Shown piece by piece: positions 23,309 through 31,564 of a stretch of 39,882 nt of DNA (its first letter is position 1; every line of letters begins with the position of its first letter). The DNA comes from a virus: positions 1 to 39,882 of the IMG/VR virus record IMGVR_UViG_3300027906_000050, one strand, 5' to 3'. The translations under genes and the position numbers were made by a program. The notes under the pieces were generated by a model that saw only the letters and a list, made by a program, of their open reading frames with translations, was not told where the DNA came from and searched no databases.

Positions 23309-24796
23309 ATGGCACTCACACTTAACGGAACAACAGGAATTTCAGGTATCGCAGGTAGTGAAGGAACACCAGCATTACAAGGAAATAATGATGCCAATAC
23401 TGGTTATTTTTTTGCTGCAGATACTTTAGGTTTAAGTACAGCTGGTACTGAAAGACTTCGCATAGGATCTTCAGGCGAAATGTACATTGGAACTACTAGT
23501 TGGCCTACTGGTACAATGGCCAAAGCAGCAGGTAGAGTATTAGTAGGTGGTGGAGGTGATTTAACTTTATGGAATGAAACTAATAGTGCTGGTGGTGTTG
23601 CTTCCTTTAAATTAGCTTGTAAAGAGGGTGGAGATGCTACCAAGATTGGTTACGTTCAGTTCTTTGGAGGAACAGAAAATACAAGTGATCAGAAAGGTTT
23701 TTTAAAAATAAACGTTTCAGATGCAAGTGGTAGTGGACAAGAAAGACTTCGCATCACATCAGGTGGAGATCTAAGACTTGGTTTAGATTCAGTTGCTAAC
23801 GTAACTGACTCTGCCCATTATATAATGACTTTGACTGGAAAATCTGGACAGACTGGTGCAGGAGCAATTGCATTTAGAGATCCATCTGCAAATACAGATG
23901 GTTTTATATTTGCAGATAGTGGAAATCTTTTTATAACAGCAGATTATAGTAGTGCTACCGCAGACTCAAGTATAAGATTTAGGATAGATGGATCTAGTGA
24001 AAAACTTCGCATTGATTCGAGTGGAAGATTAATACAAAGATATAGTGCTGCTCCATATGATAATAGGGCAGCCACATTCCAATCATCAGCTGGAATAGAT
24101 TCAACTTATATTGCTATCGTAAACACCGAGACAAATGGTACATCTGGAATATTATTTGGAGATCATGCTGGGCAAGCTGCTGGTAACTACACAGGTTACA
24201 TAAACTACCAGCATAATAATGATGAAATGAGGTTTATGACTAATGGTGGGAATGAGAGATTTATGATTGGATCAGGTGGCGATGTAACAATAACTGACGG
24301 CAACCTAAAAGTTGTCTCTGGTCACGGTATTAACTTTCATAATTATGCAACTTCTGGAAACCCTAGTTCAAATCTATTAGACGACTATGAAGAAGGAACT
24401 TGGACTCCAAGTTACTCAGCAGGTAGTGCTACTACTTTATCCGTCTCAGCAGCTGGCAGATATACAAAAATTGGTAGACAAGTATTAGCAAGATTTGAAA
24501 TGAAGACAGGTAATACTAATAATGTTAGTGGACAAATTAAAATTACTGGATTACCGTTCACATCAGCTAGTGACTCTGTTTATGGTAGTCCCGTATGTTT
24601 TAATTTTGTGAGAGATTGGGCAACAAATTTTGGAACGAATCTTAGAGGTGGTGTTGATAACGGAGGAACAACAATTAGTTTATTTGTACATGCTAGTAAT
24701 GCAGATGAATCTACAACTTACCTTCAAGGATCTGATATGGCAATGGGAAATGCAGCAGAGAACTATATGGAAGGAGTAGCAATCTATACTGTCTAA
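23309..24796 (+). CDS. Tail fibre protein with exchangeable tip domain
   Basis: 495 aa from the ATG at 23309, preceded by AGGAG; an in-frame TTG at 23225 lies inside the preceding gene and is rejected. MALTLNGTTGISGI and TGYFFAADTLGLSTAGTERL open a shaft with repeated ERLRI and SSGRL units. The junction GHGINFHNYATSGNPSSNL followed by EEGTWTP is shared with the gene at 19730, then a different ~125-residue head (YTKIGRQVLARFEMKTGNT onward). Probably a receptor-binding fibre. Confidence 0.8.
   Translation: MALTLNGTTGISGIAGSEGTPALQGNNDANTGYFFAADTLGLSTAGTERLRIGSSGEMYIGTTSWPTGTMAKAAGRVLVGGGGDLTLWNETNSAGGVASFKLACKEGGDATKIGYVQFFGGTENTSDQKGFLKINVSDASGSGQERLRITSGGDLRLGLDSVANVTDSAHYIMTLTGKSGQTGAGAIAFRDPSANTDGFIFADSGNLFITADYSSATADSSIRFRIDGSSEKLRIDSSGRLIQRYSAAPYDNRAATFQSSAGIDSTYIAIVNTETNGTSGILFGDHAGQAAGNYTGYINYQHNNDEMRFMTNGGNERFMIGSGGDVTITDGNLKVVSGHGINFHNYATSGNPSSNLLDDYEEGTWTPSYSAGSATTLSVSAAGRYTKIGRQVLARFEMKTGNTNNVSGQIKITGLPFTSASDSVYGSPVCFNFVRDWATNFGTNLRGGVDNGGTTISLFVHASNADESTTYLQGSDMAMGNAAENYMEGVAIYTV
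24320..24408 (+). repeat. Fibre junction repeat, copy 2
   Basis: Partner of 21464-21552, 2856 bases apart in direct orientation. The identical 54-base core ends at 24373. A shared GACGGCAACCTAA lies shortly upstream in both genes. Confidence 0.9.
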
Positions 24797-24811
24797 AAAT
24801 TATTTAAACAT

Positions 24812-24859
24812 CTAAATGTACTACGAATAAAATGTATTTAAGGAACTGATATTATGGCA
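24812..24859 (+). repeat. Intergenic fibre repeat, copy 2 (extended)
   Basis: CTAAATGTACTACGAATAA followed by sequence running through the ribosome site (AAGGAA) and the first codons ATGGCA of the next gene. Bases 24814-24859 match 26520-26565 with one mismatch. Confidence 0.85.
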
Positions 24860-26353
24860 CTTAGACTTCGAGGAGCTACATCTGGTTATATCGAGCTAAA
24901 AGCTCCTGCTTCTGCTGGAGATAATACTTTAACTCTTCCAACAAATAACGGAAGTGCAAATCAGCTTTTAAAAACCGATGGAAATGGAAATTTAACTTGG
25001 GTTGATAGTGCAACAAGCATTGGTGGTGCGACAGGTGTTGCCTTTAATGATGGAGTTAAAACTAGATGGGGTAGTCAAGGTGCGGGATATGATTTAGAAA
25101 TTTACCATGTGGCAGGGGATAAAAGTCTAATAAGAAATGTAAGTTCTAATTTAGAATTATGGTCACAAGGTGTAAATATACAAGGTGAAGCAGGTTCAGC
25201 TTATACAGCAAAGTTCCATGTTTCAAATGGTTGCGAACTACTTCATAATACACATAAAAAAATAGAAACCAGTTCAACGGGAGTAACAGTAACAGGTTCA
25301 GTTATTGCTGATAATACTCCTGGTAGAAATTTAATAATTAACGGTGGCATGAAGGTGGCTCAAAGAGGCACTGATACAGCAAAATTGTATGATTATTGTG
25401 GCCCAGATAGATTTTATTTCGGAGGTGATGGAAGTCAAAGATCAACTATATCTCAAGCCAATTTAGCAATTGATAGTAAAGGTCAAGCGAATGCTTGGAG
25501 AATGGAGGTTACAACTGCAAGTGGTTCACCAAGTGCGGGAAATTTTCAAGTATTACAGTATAGATTTGAAGGACAAGATCTCCAACACTTAAAGAAAGGT
25601 ACTGCAAATGCAGAAGCACTTACTTTACAGTTTTGGGTAAAGTCACCTAAAACTGGAATACATATTGTTGAATTAGCAGATCAAGACAATTCCAGGCATA
25701 TCAGTAAATCTTATACAGTCAGTTCTGCTAATACATGGCAGAAAGTAGTAATTACATTTGCAGGAGATACTACAGGAGCTTTTGGAAATGATACTGCTCG
25801 TAGTCTTGATTTAGTATTTTGGCTAATGGCAGGTTCTACTTATAGCAGTGGTACACTAGCAACCTCTTGGGCTTCATCAACTAATGCTAATAAAGCAGTA
25901 GGACAAGTTAATTGTGTCGATAGCACAAGTAATAATTTCTATCTTACGGGCGTTCAATTAGAAGTAGGCTCAGCAGCCACTGACTTTGAACATAGATCAT
26001 ATGGTGATGAATTGGTTAGATGCCAAAGATATTACAACCGACAGAATCTCACACAATGGGGGTCAATAGAAACTGGTGTCTTTACTGGATCAGCACAGAT
26101 TAGAGGTACAATTGGACAATTCCCTGTAACTATGAGAGCAACTCCCTCTATTACTTTCAATGCTCTTGCTGCGGATCGTGAAGTAGGTTCCTCTTCTACT
26201 GTTACGGCTGTAGCTAGTAACTATTTAAATCCAAGTGGTGGTGCTATTAGTTGGACTATTAATTCCCATGCCACTGGTTCATCAGGGGATGCTTGTGCTA
26301 TTTTAGCTACTCATGCTAGTGATAGTTACATTGCCTATGCAGCGGAGCTTTAA
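24854..26353 (+). CDS. Tail fibre protein with carbohydrate-binding-like domain
   Basis: 499 aa, start preceded by AAGGAACTGATATT. MALRLRGATSGYIELKAP and TLTLPTNNGSANQLLKTDG form a short shaft start. From about residue 160 there is a domain starting NLIINGGMKVAQRGT and ending FYLTGVQLEVGSAATDFEHR, common in phage fibre and tailspike proteins and resembling jelly-roll carbohydrate-binding modules. RSYGDELVRCQRYYNR links to a ~100-residue C-terminal tip. Likely binds host lipopolysaccharide or another surface glycan. Confidence 0.8.
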   Translation: MALRLRGATSGYIELKAPASAGDNTLTLPTNNGSANQLLKTDGNGNLTWVDSATSIGGATGVAFNDGVKTRWGSQGAGYDLEIYHVAGDKSLIRNVSSNLELWSQGVNIQGEAGSAYTAKFHVSNGCELLHNTHKKIETSSTGVTVTGSVIADNTPGRNLIINGGMKVAQRGTDTAKLYDYCGPDRFYFGGDGSQRSTISQANLAIDSKGQANAWRMEVTTASGSPSAGNFQVLQYRFEGQDLQHLKKGTANAEALTLQFWVKSPKTGIHIVELADQDNSRHISKSYTVSSANTWQKVVITFAGDTTGAFGNDTARSLDLVFWLMAGSTYSSGTLATSWASSTNANKAVGQVNCVDSTSNNFYLTGVQLEVGSAATDFEHRSYGDELVRCQRYYNRQNLTQWGSIETGVFTGSAQIRGTIGQFPVTMRATPSITFNALAADREVGSSSTVTAVASNYLNPSGGAISWTINSHATGSSGDACAILATHASDSYIAYAAEL

Positions 26354-26355
26354 TC

Positions 26356-26520
26356 ATGACTTATACTTACAAAAAAACACCAACACCCTCTAGAGGCCCA
26401 GAGAATACAATTATTAGGAAGGAAGACAATGCTGCCATTCCTTTTGATGAGTCAAACACAGACTACCAAGAATACCTAAAATGGGTAGCAGCAGGTAACA
26501 CAGCAGAAGCTGCTGATTAA
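26356..26520 (+). CDS. Small tail-fibre assembly-like protein (54 aa)
   Basis: Starts two bases after the preceding fibre stop: MTYTYKKTPTPSRGPENTII. The C-terminal AIPFDESNTDYQEYLKWVAA-GNTAEAAD matches the short motif (IPxDxxNxDYxxYLxWxxxGNxPxxAD) seen in small proteins beside phage tail-fibre genes, some annotated as assembly chaperones. Position and motif agree; the chaperone role is inference. Confidence 0.7.
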   Translation: MTYTYKKTPTPSRGPENTIIRKEDNAAIPFDESNTDYQEYLKWVAAGNTAEAAD

Positions 26521-26565
26521 AATGTACTGCGAATAAAATGTATTTAAGGAACTGATATTATGGCA
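26520..26565 (+). repeat. Intergenic fibre repeat, copy 3 (extended)
   Basis: Matches 24814-24859 at 45 of 46 bases, spanning the gap, the ribosome site and the first codons of the next fibre gene. Begins at the last base of the previous stop. Confidence 0.85.
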
Positions 26566-28182
26566 ACACTCAAAGTCACTGATATAAGAAACGAAAGTTT
26601 TACAGGAACTACTCAATTAAAATTAGATTCCAGTGGAAGATTATTAATAGGAACAACAACTGAAGGTCATGCTGATGCAGATAATATAACTATTGAGGAC
26701 ACTGCTAATGCTGGTCTAACAATTCGTTCTGGTACTAGTAATTGGGGTTCAATATACTTTAGTGATGCAACTTCTGGAGCTGGTGAATATGATGCTTGGA
26801 TTCAATATACTCAGCAAAGTCGATACTTATCATTTGGTACAGCACAAGGTACAAGACTTACTATTTTATCTGATGGAAAAGTAGGTATAGGTACAACAAG
26901 TCCTAATTCAAGATTAAATTTAAAGTTATCTTCAAGAGGTTCTGCTGATTTTCGTATTACAGATTCCGATACAACAAATGATGTTTTAGGGGCGGGTTCA
27001 CAAGCTGATGGAGATGGTTTTTTTCAATTAAGAACAATAGCAGGTGCTGGCAATGTTTTGTTTGATGCTTCTGGTGTAAGTTATTTTACTGGTGGAAATG
27101 TAGGTATAGGAAAAACATCAGATATTTATGAAAAACTTAACATCTTAGATGCAAGCCAAGCTGCAAATAGTAGATCGGGGGGGTTACTTCTCCAATGTTC
27201 TGCTACTTCTGGTGCGGATGTTGGTGTGCCGATAGCTTGGAGAGGACAAATAGGAAATGGAACAGAAGCGCAGACGTATGGATTCGCTGCTATTTGTGGA
27301 AGGAAAGAGAACTCAACATATAGCTATGATGCAACATCCTCAAAAGGTTATTTGCAATTTTGCACGACTGATAATAGTGCTGCTGAGAGGATGCGTATTA
27401 CTTCAAGTGGAAACGTAGGTATAGGGACAACTACTCCTGATAGAACTCTTGATGTCTCTGGATCTGGCAATGTATATGGTAAATTTCAAAGTACAGATGC
27501 TACTGGTGCTGGTATAGAGGTAAGTGATACAAGTGAAACTTGGTTAATACAAGCAGATGGTGCTAATAGTTCGCTTGCTTTTTATGACTTAGATAATACC
27601 GCTTACAGATTTCATATGAAGAGTGATGGTACTTTAAAAATTGTGGGAAGAGGTTTTGAAACGGCTACATTCTCCGATACTGGTGGTTCTGTTGGTATTA
27701 AACATAATTTGTGGAGTAATAATGAGCTTGGAATTGCAATGTCTCACAAAGTAACAGGTGGACAAACAGCATTTAGTTTTTACAACCCAAATGGAAACGT
27801 AGGGTATATACAAACCAGTGGATCTGCAACTATTTATTCAACATCTTCTGACTATAGATTAAAAGAAAATGAAGTAGCTATATCTGATGGAATAACAAGA
27901 TTAAAACAACTCAAACCTTATAGATTTAACTTTAAAAAAGATCCATCAACAACTGTAGATGGTTTCTTTGCACATGAAGTAGAGCCAGTTGTACCTCAAG
28001 CAGTAAGTGGGACTAAAGATCAAGTAGCCACAAAAGATGAAGGAGACAGAAAAACTGGAGACCCTATGTATCAAGGTCTGGATTATGGCAAAATTACGCC
28101 TCTTTTAACCGCAGCTTTACAAGAAGCAATAACAAAAATAGAAACCTTAGAAACAAAAGTAGCAGCACTAGAGGCGGGCTAA
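26560..28182 (+). CDS. Tail fibre with C-terminal intramolecular chaperone (peptidase S74)
   Basis: 540 aa. Shaft units such as DSSGRLLIGTTTEG and DGKVGIGTTSPNSRL are typical of trimeric fibres. The C-terminal ~110 residues are an S74 chaperone: SSDYRLKEN with the Ser-Lys dyad S430/K435, then LKPYRFNFKKD, DGFFAHEVEPVVPQAV, LDYGKITPLLTAALQEAI and a final coiled coil (KIETLETKVAALEAG). Family knowledge: S74 domains assist trimerisation and then cleave themselves off at the Ser. Last of the fibre genes. Confidence 0.88.
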   Translation: MATLKVTDIRNESFTGTTQLKLDSSGRLLIGTTTEGHADADNITIEDTANAGLTIRSGTSNWGSIYFSDATSGAGEYDAWIQYTQQSRYLSFGTAQGTRLTILSDGKVGIGTTSPNSRLNLKLSSRGSADFRITDSDTTNDVLGAGSQADGDGFFQLRTIAGAGNVLFDASGVSYFTGGNVGIGKTSDIYEKLNILDASQAANSRSGGLLLQCSATSGADVGVPIAWRGQIGNGTEAQTYGFAAICGRKENSTYSYDATSSKGYLQFCTTDNSAAERMRITSSGNVGIGTTTPDRTLDVSGSGNVYGKFQSTDATGAGIEVSDTSETWLIQADGANSSLAFYDLDNTAYRFHMKSDGTLKIVGRGFETATFSDTGGSVGIKHNLWSNNELGIAMSHKVTGGQTAFSFYNPNGNVGYIQTSGSATIYSTSSDYRLKENEVAISDGITRLKQLKPYRFNFKKDPSTTVDGFFAHEVEPVVPQAVSGTKDQVATKDEGDRKTGDPMYQGLDYGKITPLLTAALQEAITKIETLETKVAALEAG

Positions 28183-28186
28183 GTCT

Positions 28187-28205
28187 CTAAATGTACTACG
28201 AATAA
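28187..28205 (+). repeat. Intergenic fibre repeat, copy 4
   Basis: CTAAATGTACTACGAATAA, four bases after the fibre stop; the preceding AAGTCT is also shared with copy 1. Followed by a TATAATTA box. Confidence 0.8.
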
Positions 28206-28213
28206 TAAAGCAC

Positions 28214-28221
28214 TATAATTA
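28214..28221 (+). promoter_or_regulatory. TATAATTA promoter-like box
   Basis: TATAATTA lies 30 bases before the ATG at 28244. Confidence 0.4.
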
Positions 28222-28243
28222 AAACACAAATTAGTTTTCTATC

Positions 28244-28495
28244 ATGCAAAAAATAGTTAATGTACTTGCTATTACGTCTTTCGCTGTATCTACTGCCGTT
28301 ATTGGGACTGCTGGTTACGTGTTCCTTAATAAGGAAGCACTAATTGAACAAATTAAAGATGCAGCTCTTGGTCAAGTTGGTGCTATTGCAGGAAATGCAG
28401 TAAAAGATTTAATGCCTGATATACCATCCATACCACCAAGTACAGGTCCTGTTATTTCTAGACCAAGTGCTGGATTGGGTGTTCCTAAGCTGTAA
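28244..28495 (+). CDS. Small membrane protein of cyanophage type
   Basis: 83 aa. An N-terminal hydrophobic segment (VNVLAITSFAVSTAVIGTAG) could be a signal anchor, followed by an amphipathic helix (KEALIEQIKDAALGQVGAIA) and a Pro/Ser-rich end. Proteins of this plan precede the next gene's family in cyanomyoviruses. The stop and the next ATG overlap (TAATG), so the two are probably made together. Function unknown. Confidence 0.65.
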   Translation: MQKIVNVLAITSFAVSTAVIGTAGYVFLNKEALIEQIKDAALGQVGAIAGNAVKDLMPDIPSIPPSTGPVISRPSAGLGVPKL

Positions 28496-29259
28496 TGGCT
28501 GAAATACCTGAAATTGGTATTAGGAATATAAATATACAGACAAGAGAAATTCCAACTTTTAATTTTTATCTATTAAATAGTCTTCCTCAGAATCCTCCTG
28601 TAACGCTATACATTGGTTCTCCAATTATTGAATTACCTGGATGTGTTGAATATAATCCAGCCAATAAAAATTCAAATGAATTAGTTAATGATGACCCAAA
28701 AGGGAATCGTGTTCTTTGTGATGGGACAGTACCTAGTTATAACCCTATTGATTACACCCCAGAACAATTACTTTATACACAAGAAGCACAAGTACCTACG
28801 GTTCCTGTTGGTACAGATGAGGTTTTTGAATCACCTACTCCAGAAATACCAACTACTCCTGCCCCTGAGGTAATTTGCCCCCCAACCGAGGCTCCTATAG
28901 TCGGTTCAAAAGTTGAAGGTAATAAAAAAATTAGTGGATATGAAATACAAGATGGACGTTGTGTAACTCTCTATGAAGAGATACCGATTATTCAACAAGT
29001 TGTAGAAGCATTACCAACAGCGGGAGCTGTCACCACAACTACTTCGATAGCTGTAGTTGCAACGACATCGGCGGTCCTAGCGAAGCCGCTGGCTGATCTT
29101 GCTTTGAAGGCGATAAAGCCTCTGATAAAGACTGTAATGAAGAAGATTCAGGCTTTACTTGGGAAGACTCCGATCCGTCCGAGTCGTTCTGAGGTGATTG
29201 CTGATCAGTATCGAGAGAAGAAGGGACTTCCTCCACTGAAGAAGAAGAAGGGGAAATAA
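28495..29259 (+). CDS. Cyanophage virion-type protein with Pro-rich middle
   Basis: 254 aa. The family pattern is clear: IELPGCVEYNP, ELVNDDPKGNRVLCDG, PSYNPIDYTPEQ, a Pro/Thr-rich middle (90-130), KISGYEIQDGRCVTLYE, AVTTTTSIAVVATTSAVLAK and a basic C-terminus ending KKKKGK. Four Cys may form two disulfides. Similar proteins occur in T4-like cyanophages and are usually called virion or hypothetical proteins. The last 221 bases are antisense to another frame and have raised GC (about 49%). Confidence 0.7.
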   Translation: MAEIPEIGIRNINIQTREIPTFNFYLLNSLPQNPPVTLYIGSPIIELPGCVEYNPANKNSNELVNDDPKGNRVLCDGTVPSYNPIDYTPEQLLYTQEAQVPTVPVGTDEVFESPTPEIPTTPAPEVICPPTEAPIVGSKVEGNKKISGYEIQDGRCVTLYEEIPIIQQVVEALPTAGAVTTTTSIAVVATTSAVLAKPLADLALKAIKPLIKTVMKKIQALLGKTPIRPSRSEVIADQYREKKGLPPLKKKKGK

Positions 29260-29902
29260 TTGAATGTTGATGTTGTGGTATTACACCATGAGGATTAGTA
29301 ACTACAATGTCAGCACATATTTGAAATGCAGGAGATTTTGGATGAAATGATACTCCAAGCCTTCTTTGTTCTGAACAGTGTTTTAATCTAGCCATTTCAA
29401 AATCTAATCTTTTATTTGCAAGTAATTGGGTTGCTAATTGTGTTTGTGTATTTGCAGCTTTTAAACAGCCTTCATGATGTCTCCTATCTAATGGAATAGA
29501 GATAGTTGCACTAAGACCTAATGACATATTATTGTTTGCTTTTTGTCCAGTCCTAGTTGGAACATAATATAAAATAGAACCTGGATTATTTAAATTTCCA
29601 TCAGAATCTGTTGTCATGTCATATACAGGTGAATCCCAGTAACTTTCATAGGGTTCCTTCCAGGAATTAGATCCAGTAAGAAATGGCGTAATGTTTAAAG
29701 TAGGACCCTGGCACGAGACTCCGTTCCCATAGGTGTTGGTAATGTACGGTCCTTGAAGGACTTGAATTGCTTGATTTGTAACGCTGCCACTACTATTAGC
29801 AACAGGAGCAGCGGAAGCACTGACACCGCCAACGCTTTCTGCACGAACACTTTGCGGGAAAAAAGAAAGTACATTTACTAATGCTACTAAAAAATATTTT
29901 AC
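29039..29902 (-). CDS. Secreted/virion protein without a standard start codon
   Basis: About 287 aa. A signal-peptide-like start (KYFLVALVNVLSFFPQSVRA, cleavage before ESVGG) is followed by SSGSVTNQAIQVLQGPY, CQGPTLNITPF, CLKAANTQTQLA and LARLKHC-type segments found in secreted cyanophage proteins. The codon where Met is expected is GTA (29900-29902); no ATG, GTG or TTG is suitably placed, and the long upstream extension to 30070 is a shadow of the next gene. The C-terminal ~70 residues (Ser, Glu, Gln-rich) are antisense to the convergent gene. Confidence 0.6.
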   Translation of the reverse strand, partial: VKYFLVALVNVLSFFPQSVRAESVGGVSASAAPVANSSGSVTNQAIQVLQGPYITNTYGNGVSCQGPTLNITPFLTGSNSWKEPYESYWDSPVYDMTTDSDGNLNNPGSILYYVPTRTGQKANNNMSLGLSATISIPLDRRHHEGCLKAANTQTQLATQLLANKRLDFEMARLKHCSEQRRLGVSFHPKSPAFQICADIVVTNPHGVIPQHQHSIISPSSSSVEEVPSSLDTDQQSPQNDSDGSESSQVKPESSSLQSLSEALSPSKQDQPAASLGPPMSLQLQLSK

Positions 29903-30324
29903 TGACTGAAGGTGGACACGGTATCGGTTACTGATTCTATTTCTGTAGTTCGAGTGATTATCGTCTGAGATTTCATCCCTGGTTGGCTTACTGTCGTAGT
30001 AAATTGCCAAGCCTTTGCTGGATCTGTGATCGTGAAATCGGGCATATTGTTTGCGTCTATTGCTGTCCATGTTGAAGTTACACCGTTAACCGTATTAGAT
30101 ATTGATGTGGAAGGAGGTACAAGACTACTTGCATTTGTATTTATATTATTACCTGTTACTGTCATTTGCCACCCTGTTTGATAATCTATGACGTTAATTA
30201 CTTCTGATACTTTACTAGTAGTCTCCGTATGACTCGTCATACTTCCACTTTGAAAATTTGGCGTAACAGGAACAGCTAATGCAGGTAAAGGATATAACAA
30301 TAACAGTAGCAAAAGCCGCTTCAT
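29899..30324 (-). CDS. Secreted virion-type protein
   Basis: 141 aa. The signal peptide MKRLLLLLLLYPLPALA is cleaved before VPVTPNF. The mature part, rich in Thr and Ser (GSMTSHTETTSKVSEVINVI, then AWQFTTTV, IITRTTEIESVTDTVSTF), follows a pattern known from cyanomyoviruses, where it precedes a gene like that at 29039-29902. Probably all-beta, exported or virion-bound. The stop overlaps the apparent start of the next gene. Confidence 0.75.
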   Translation of the reverse strand: MKRLLLLLLLYPLPALAVPVTPNFQSGSMTSHTETTSKVSEVINVIDYQTGWQMTVTGNNINTNASSLVPPSTSISNTVNGVTSTWTAIDANNMPDFTITDPAKAWQFTTTVSQPGMKSQTIITRTTEIESVTDTVSTFSQ

Positions 30325-30329
30325 GACTG

Positions 30330-30842
30330 CTATTTGACGGTTATTTCGCTCACAAATTGTCCCGTGGCTGTAGTACCCGCACCACCGCCAACTATCGTCA
30401 TAACTCCCGAACTTAAAATCGTACCTGCCAAAGTACCTGCAACACCACCAGATTGGGTGGTTGTTTCACCAAAAGCTGGCATATCTGCAACAACACCAGC
30501 TGTAACATCAACACCTGCACCCATTGCAGGTATGGGGTCTCCTTGTAAATAGCTAGTCGAAAAACTGAAGGCAGATCCTGCGGTATTGATATCATACGTA
30601 CCCACGTCAAGAGTGGGGGCAGCAGTTGCACTACCAGCAGTTAGAGCACCAAAATGACCACTATTTGAAGTATCTACTTTTATATTTGATCCTGATACAG
30701 AATAAGTTGAACCTAATCTAGTTCCAGTTGTTGCTGCTCCATTAACAGTCAGCTGAGTACTTGTTGCTAACCTATGCACCAGATCTGCCTTAGCAGATAT
30801 AGGTGAAAATAGGAGCATTAAAAATGCTGCAAACTTCCACAT
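30330..30842 (-). CDS. Secreted virion-type protein
   Basis: 170 aa. Signal peptide MWKFAAFLMLLFSPISAKA, cleaved before DLVHRL. The mature part is Gly/Thr/Ala-rich with strand-turn patterns (TYSVSGSNIKVDTS, SGGVAGTLAGTILSSG, ATGQFVSEITVK), similar to a protein placed in the same order in cyanomyoviruses. Together with the two downstream genes it makes a set of three exported proteins. Its start overlaps the nucleotidyltransferase end by 25 bases. Confidence 0.75.
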   Translation of the reverse strand: MWKFAAFLMLLFSPISAKADLVHRLATSTQLTVNGAATTGTRLGSTYSVSGSNIKVDTSNSGHFGALTAGSATAAPTLDVGTYDINTAGSAFSFSTSYLQGDPIPAMGAGVDVTAGVVADMPAFGETTTQSGGVAGTLAGTILSSGVMTIVGGGAGTTATGQFVSEITVK

Positions 30843-31330
30843 TTTTCATCATTCACATTACTTAACTTGAGTCTATCATCGGTAATTAATTCCCTATCTT
30901 GGTAGTATTTATCTAATATCCAAGAACTACTATTAATCTTATCGTCACCTCCAACACTCCAAACAAAATCTACTCTTGGGTCTGAACCATATTCATCTAA
31001 TTCAGGAGTATTAGTAAGTGTACGATCTCCTCCATTTGCAAAATAAATCTTATCAGTTAATTGAAAACATTTCTTAATTGCTCCACATGCAGAATTATCA
31101 GAATCATCCCAATCTATAACGATATTAACCATATCTAAATGACCAATAATAGTTGAACGTTCTTCCCAAGTTTGAAAGTATTGTCCCTTTTTATTTTTTA
31201 ACCATTCATTACTATTTAATCCAACAACTAAACAATCAGATATCTTTTTTGCATTCTCAAAATATCTTATATGCCCACTATGTATAGGATCAAATCCTCC
31301 TGTAACAAGAGTGATTGAATTAAAGAACAT
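30818..31330 (-). CDS. Cytidylyltransferase-like (HldE/RfaE type) nucleotidyltransferase
   Basis: 170 aa from the ATG at 31330, one base after the previous stop; an upstream ATG at 31363 would run into that gene. The nucleotide-binding signature is TLVTGGFDPIHSGHIRYF, with HSGH at 17-20. GLNSNEWLKNKKG and WEERSTIIGHL follow, and FANGGDRT lies in the second half, as in adenylyltransferases for heptose-1-phosphate. The ISSS-type signature is SSSW. It would transfer a nucleotide to a sugar or polyol phosphate; substrate not deducible. It fits the sugar-related genes at 35229-36831. Confidence 0.75.
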   Translation of the reverse strand: MFFNSITLVTGGFDPIHSGHIRYFENAKKISDCLVVGLNSNEWLKNKKGQYFQTWEERSTIIGHLDMVNIVIDWDDSDNSACGAIKKCFQLTDKIYFANGGDRTLTNTPELDEYGSDPRVDFVWSVGGDDKINSSSWILDKYYQDRELITDDRLKLSNVNDEKCGSLQHF

Positions 31331-31331
31331 T

Positions 31332-31556
31332 TTATAAATATGCTTTAGAAATATTAGTAGCAAATCCTATGACTGTAACTCCAGCAGCAAGAACAGCAGC
31401 TGCACCAATAACCCATTTTTCGACAACTTTTAAACGTTCTCTTAGCTCTTCTTGTTTCTCTTCTAGTCTTTCTATTCTTAAAGCTTGAACTACTAATCGA
31501 GTTTCCTGTGCAGCATCTATAGCAAAGTCACGTGCATGATCTAATGGTTCGGTCAT
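31332..31556 (-). CDS. Coiled coil plus membrane helix (XhlA/holin-like)
   Basis: 74 aa. A long charged helix (IERLEEKQEELRERLKVVEK) is followed by one transmembrane segment, about 48-68 (WVIGAAAVLAAGVTVIGFA). This plan is like XhlA-type holin accessory proteins. No lysis gene is adjacent on this strand; the lysozyme is at 11628. Holin function is possible but not shown. Confidence 0.55.
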   Translation of the reverse strand: MTEPLDHARDFAIDAAQETRLVVQALRIERLEEKQEELRERLKVVEKWVIGAAAVLAAGVTVIGFATNISKAYL

Positions 31557-31564
31557 CTTACTAA

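Noticed and set aside
29903-30070. N-terminal extension of the minus-strand secreted protein to an ATG at 30070
   Set aside because: It lies in another frame of a well-supported signal-peptide gene, reads as basic nonsense, and the real product begins with its own signal peptide near 29902.
31333-31340. TATAATTA/TATAAATA-type box on the + strand
   Set aside because: All genes around it are on the minus strand, so the match is probably chance.
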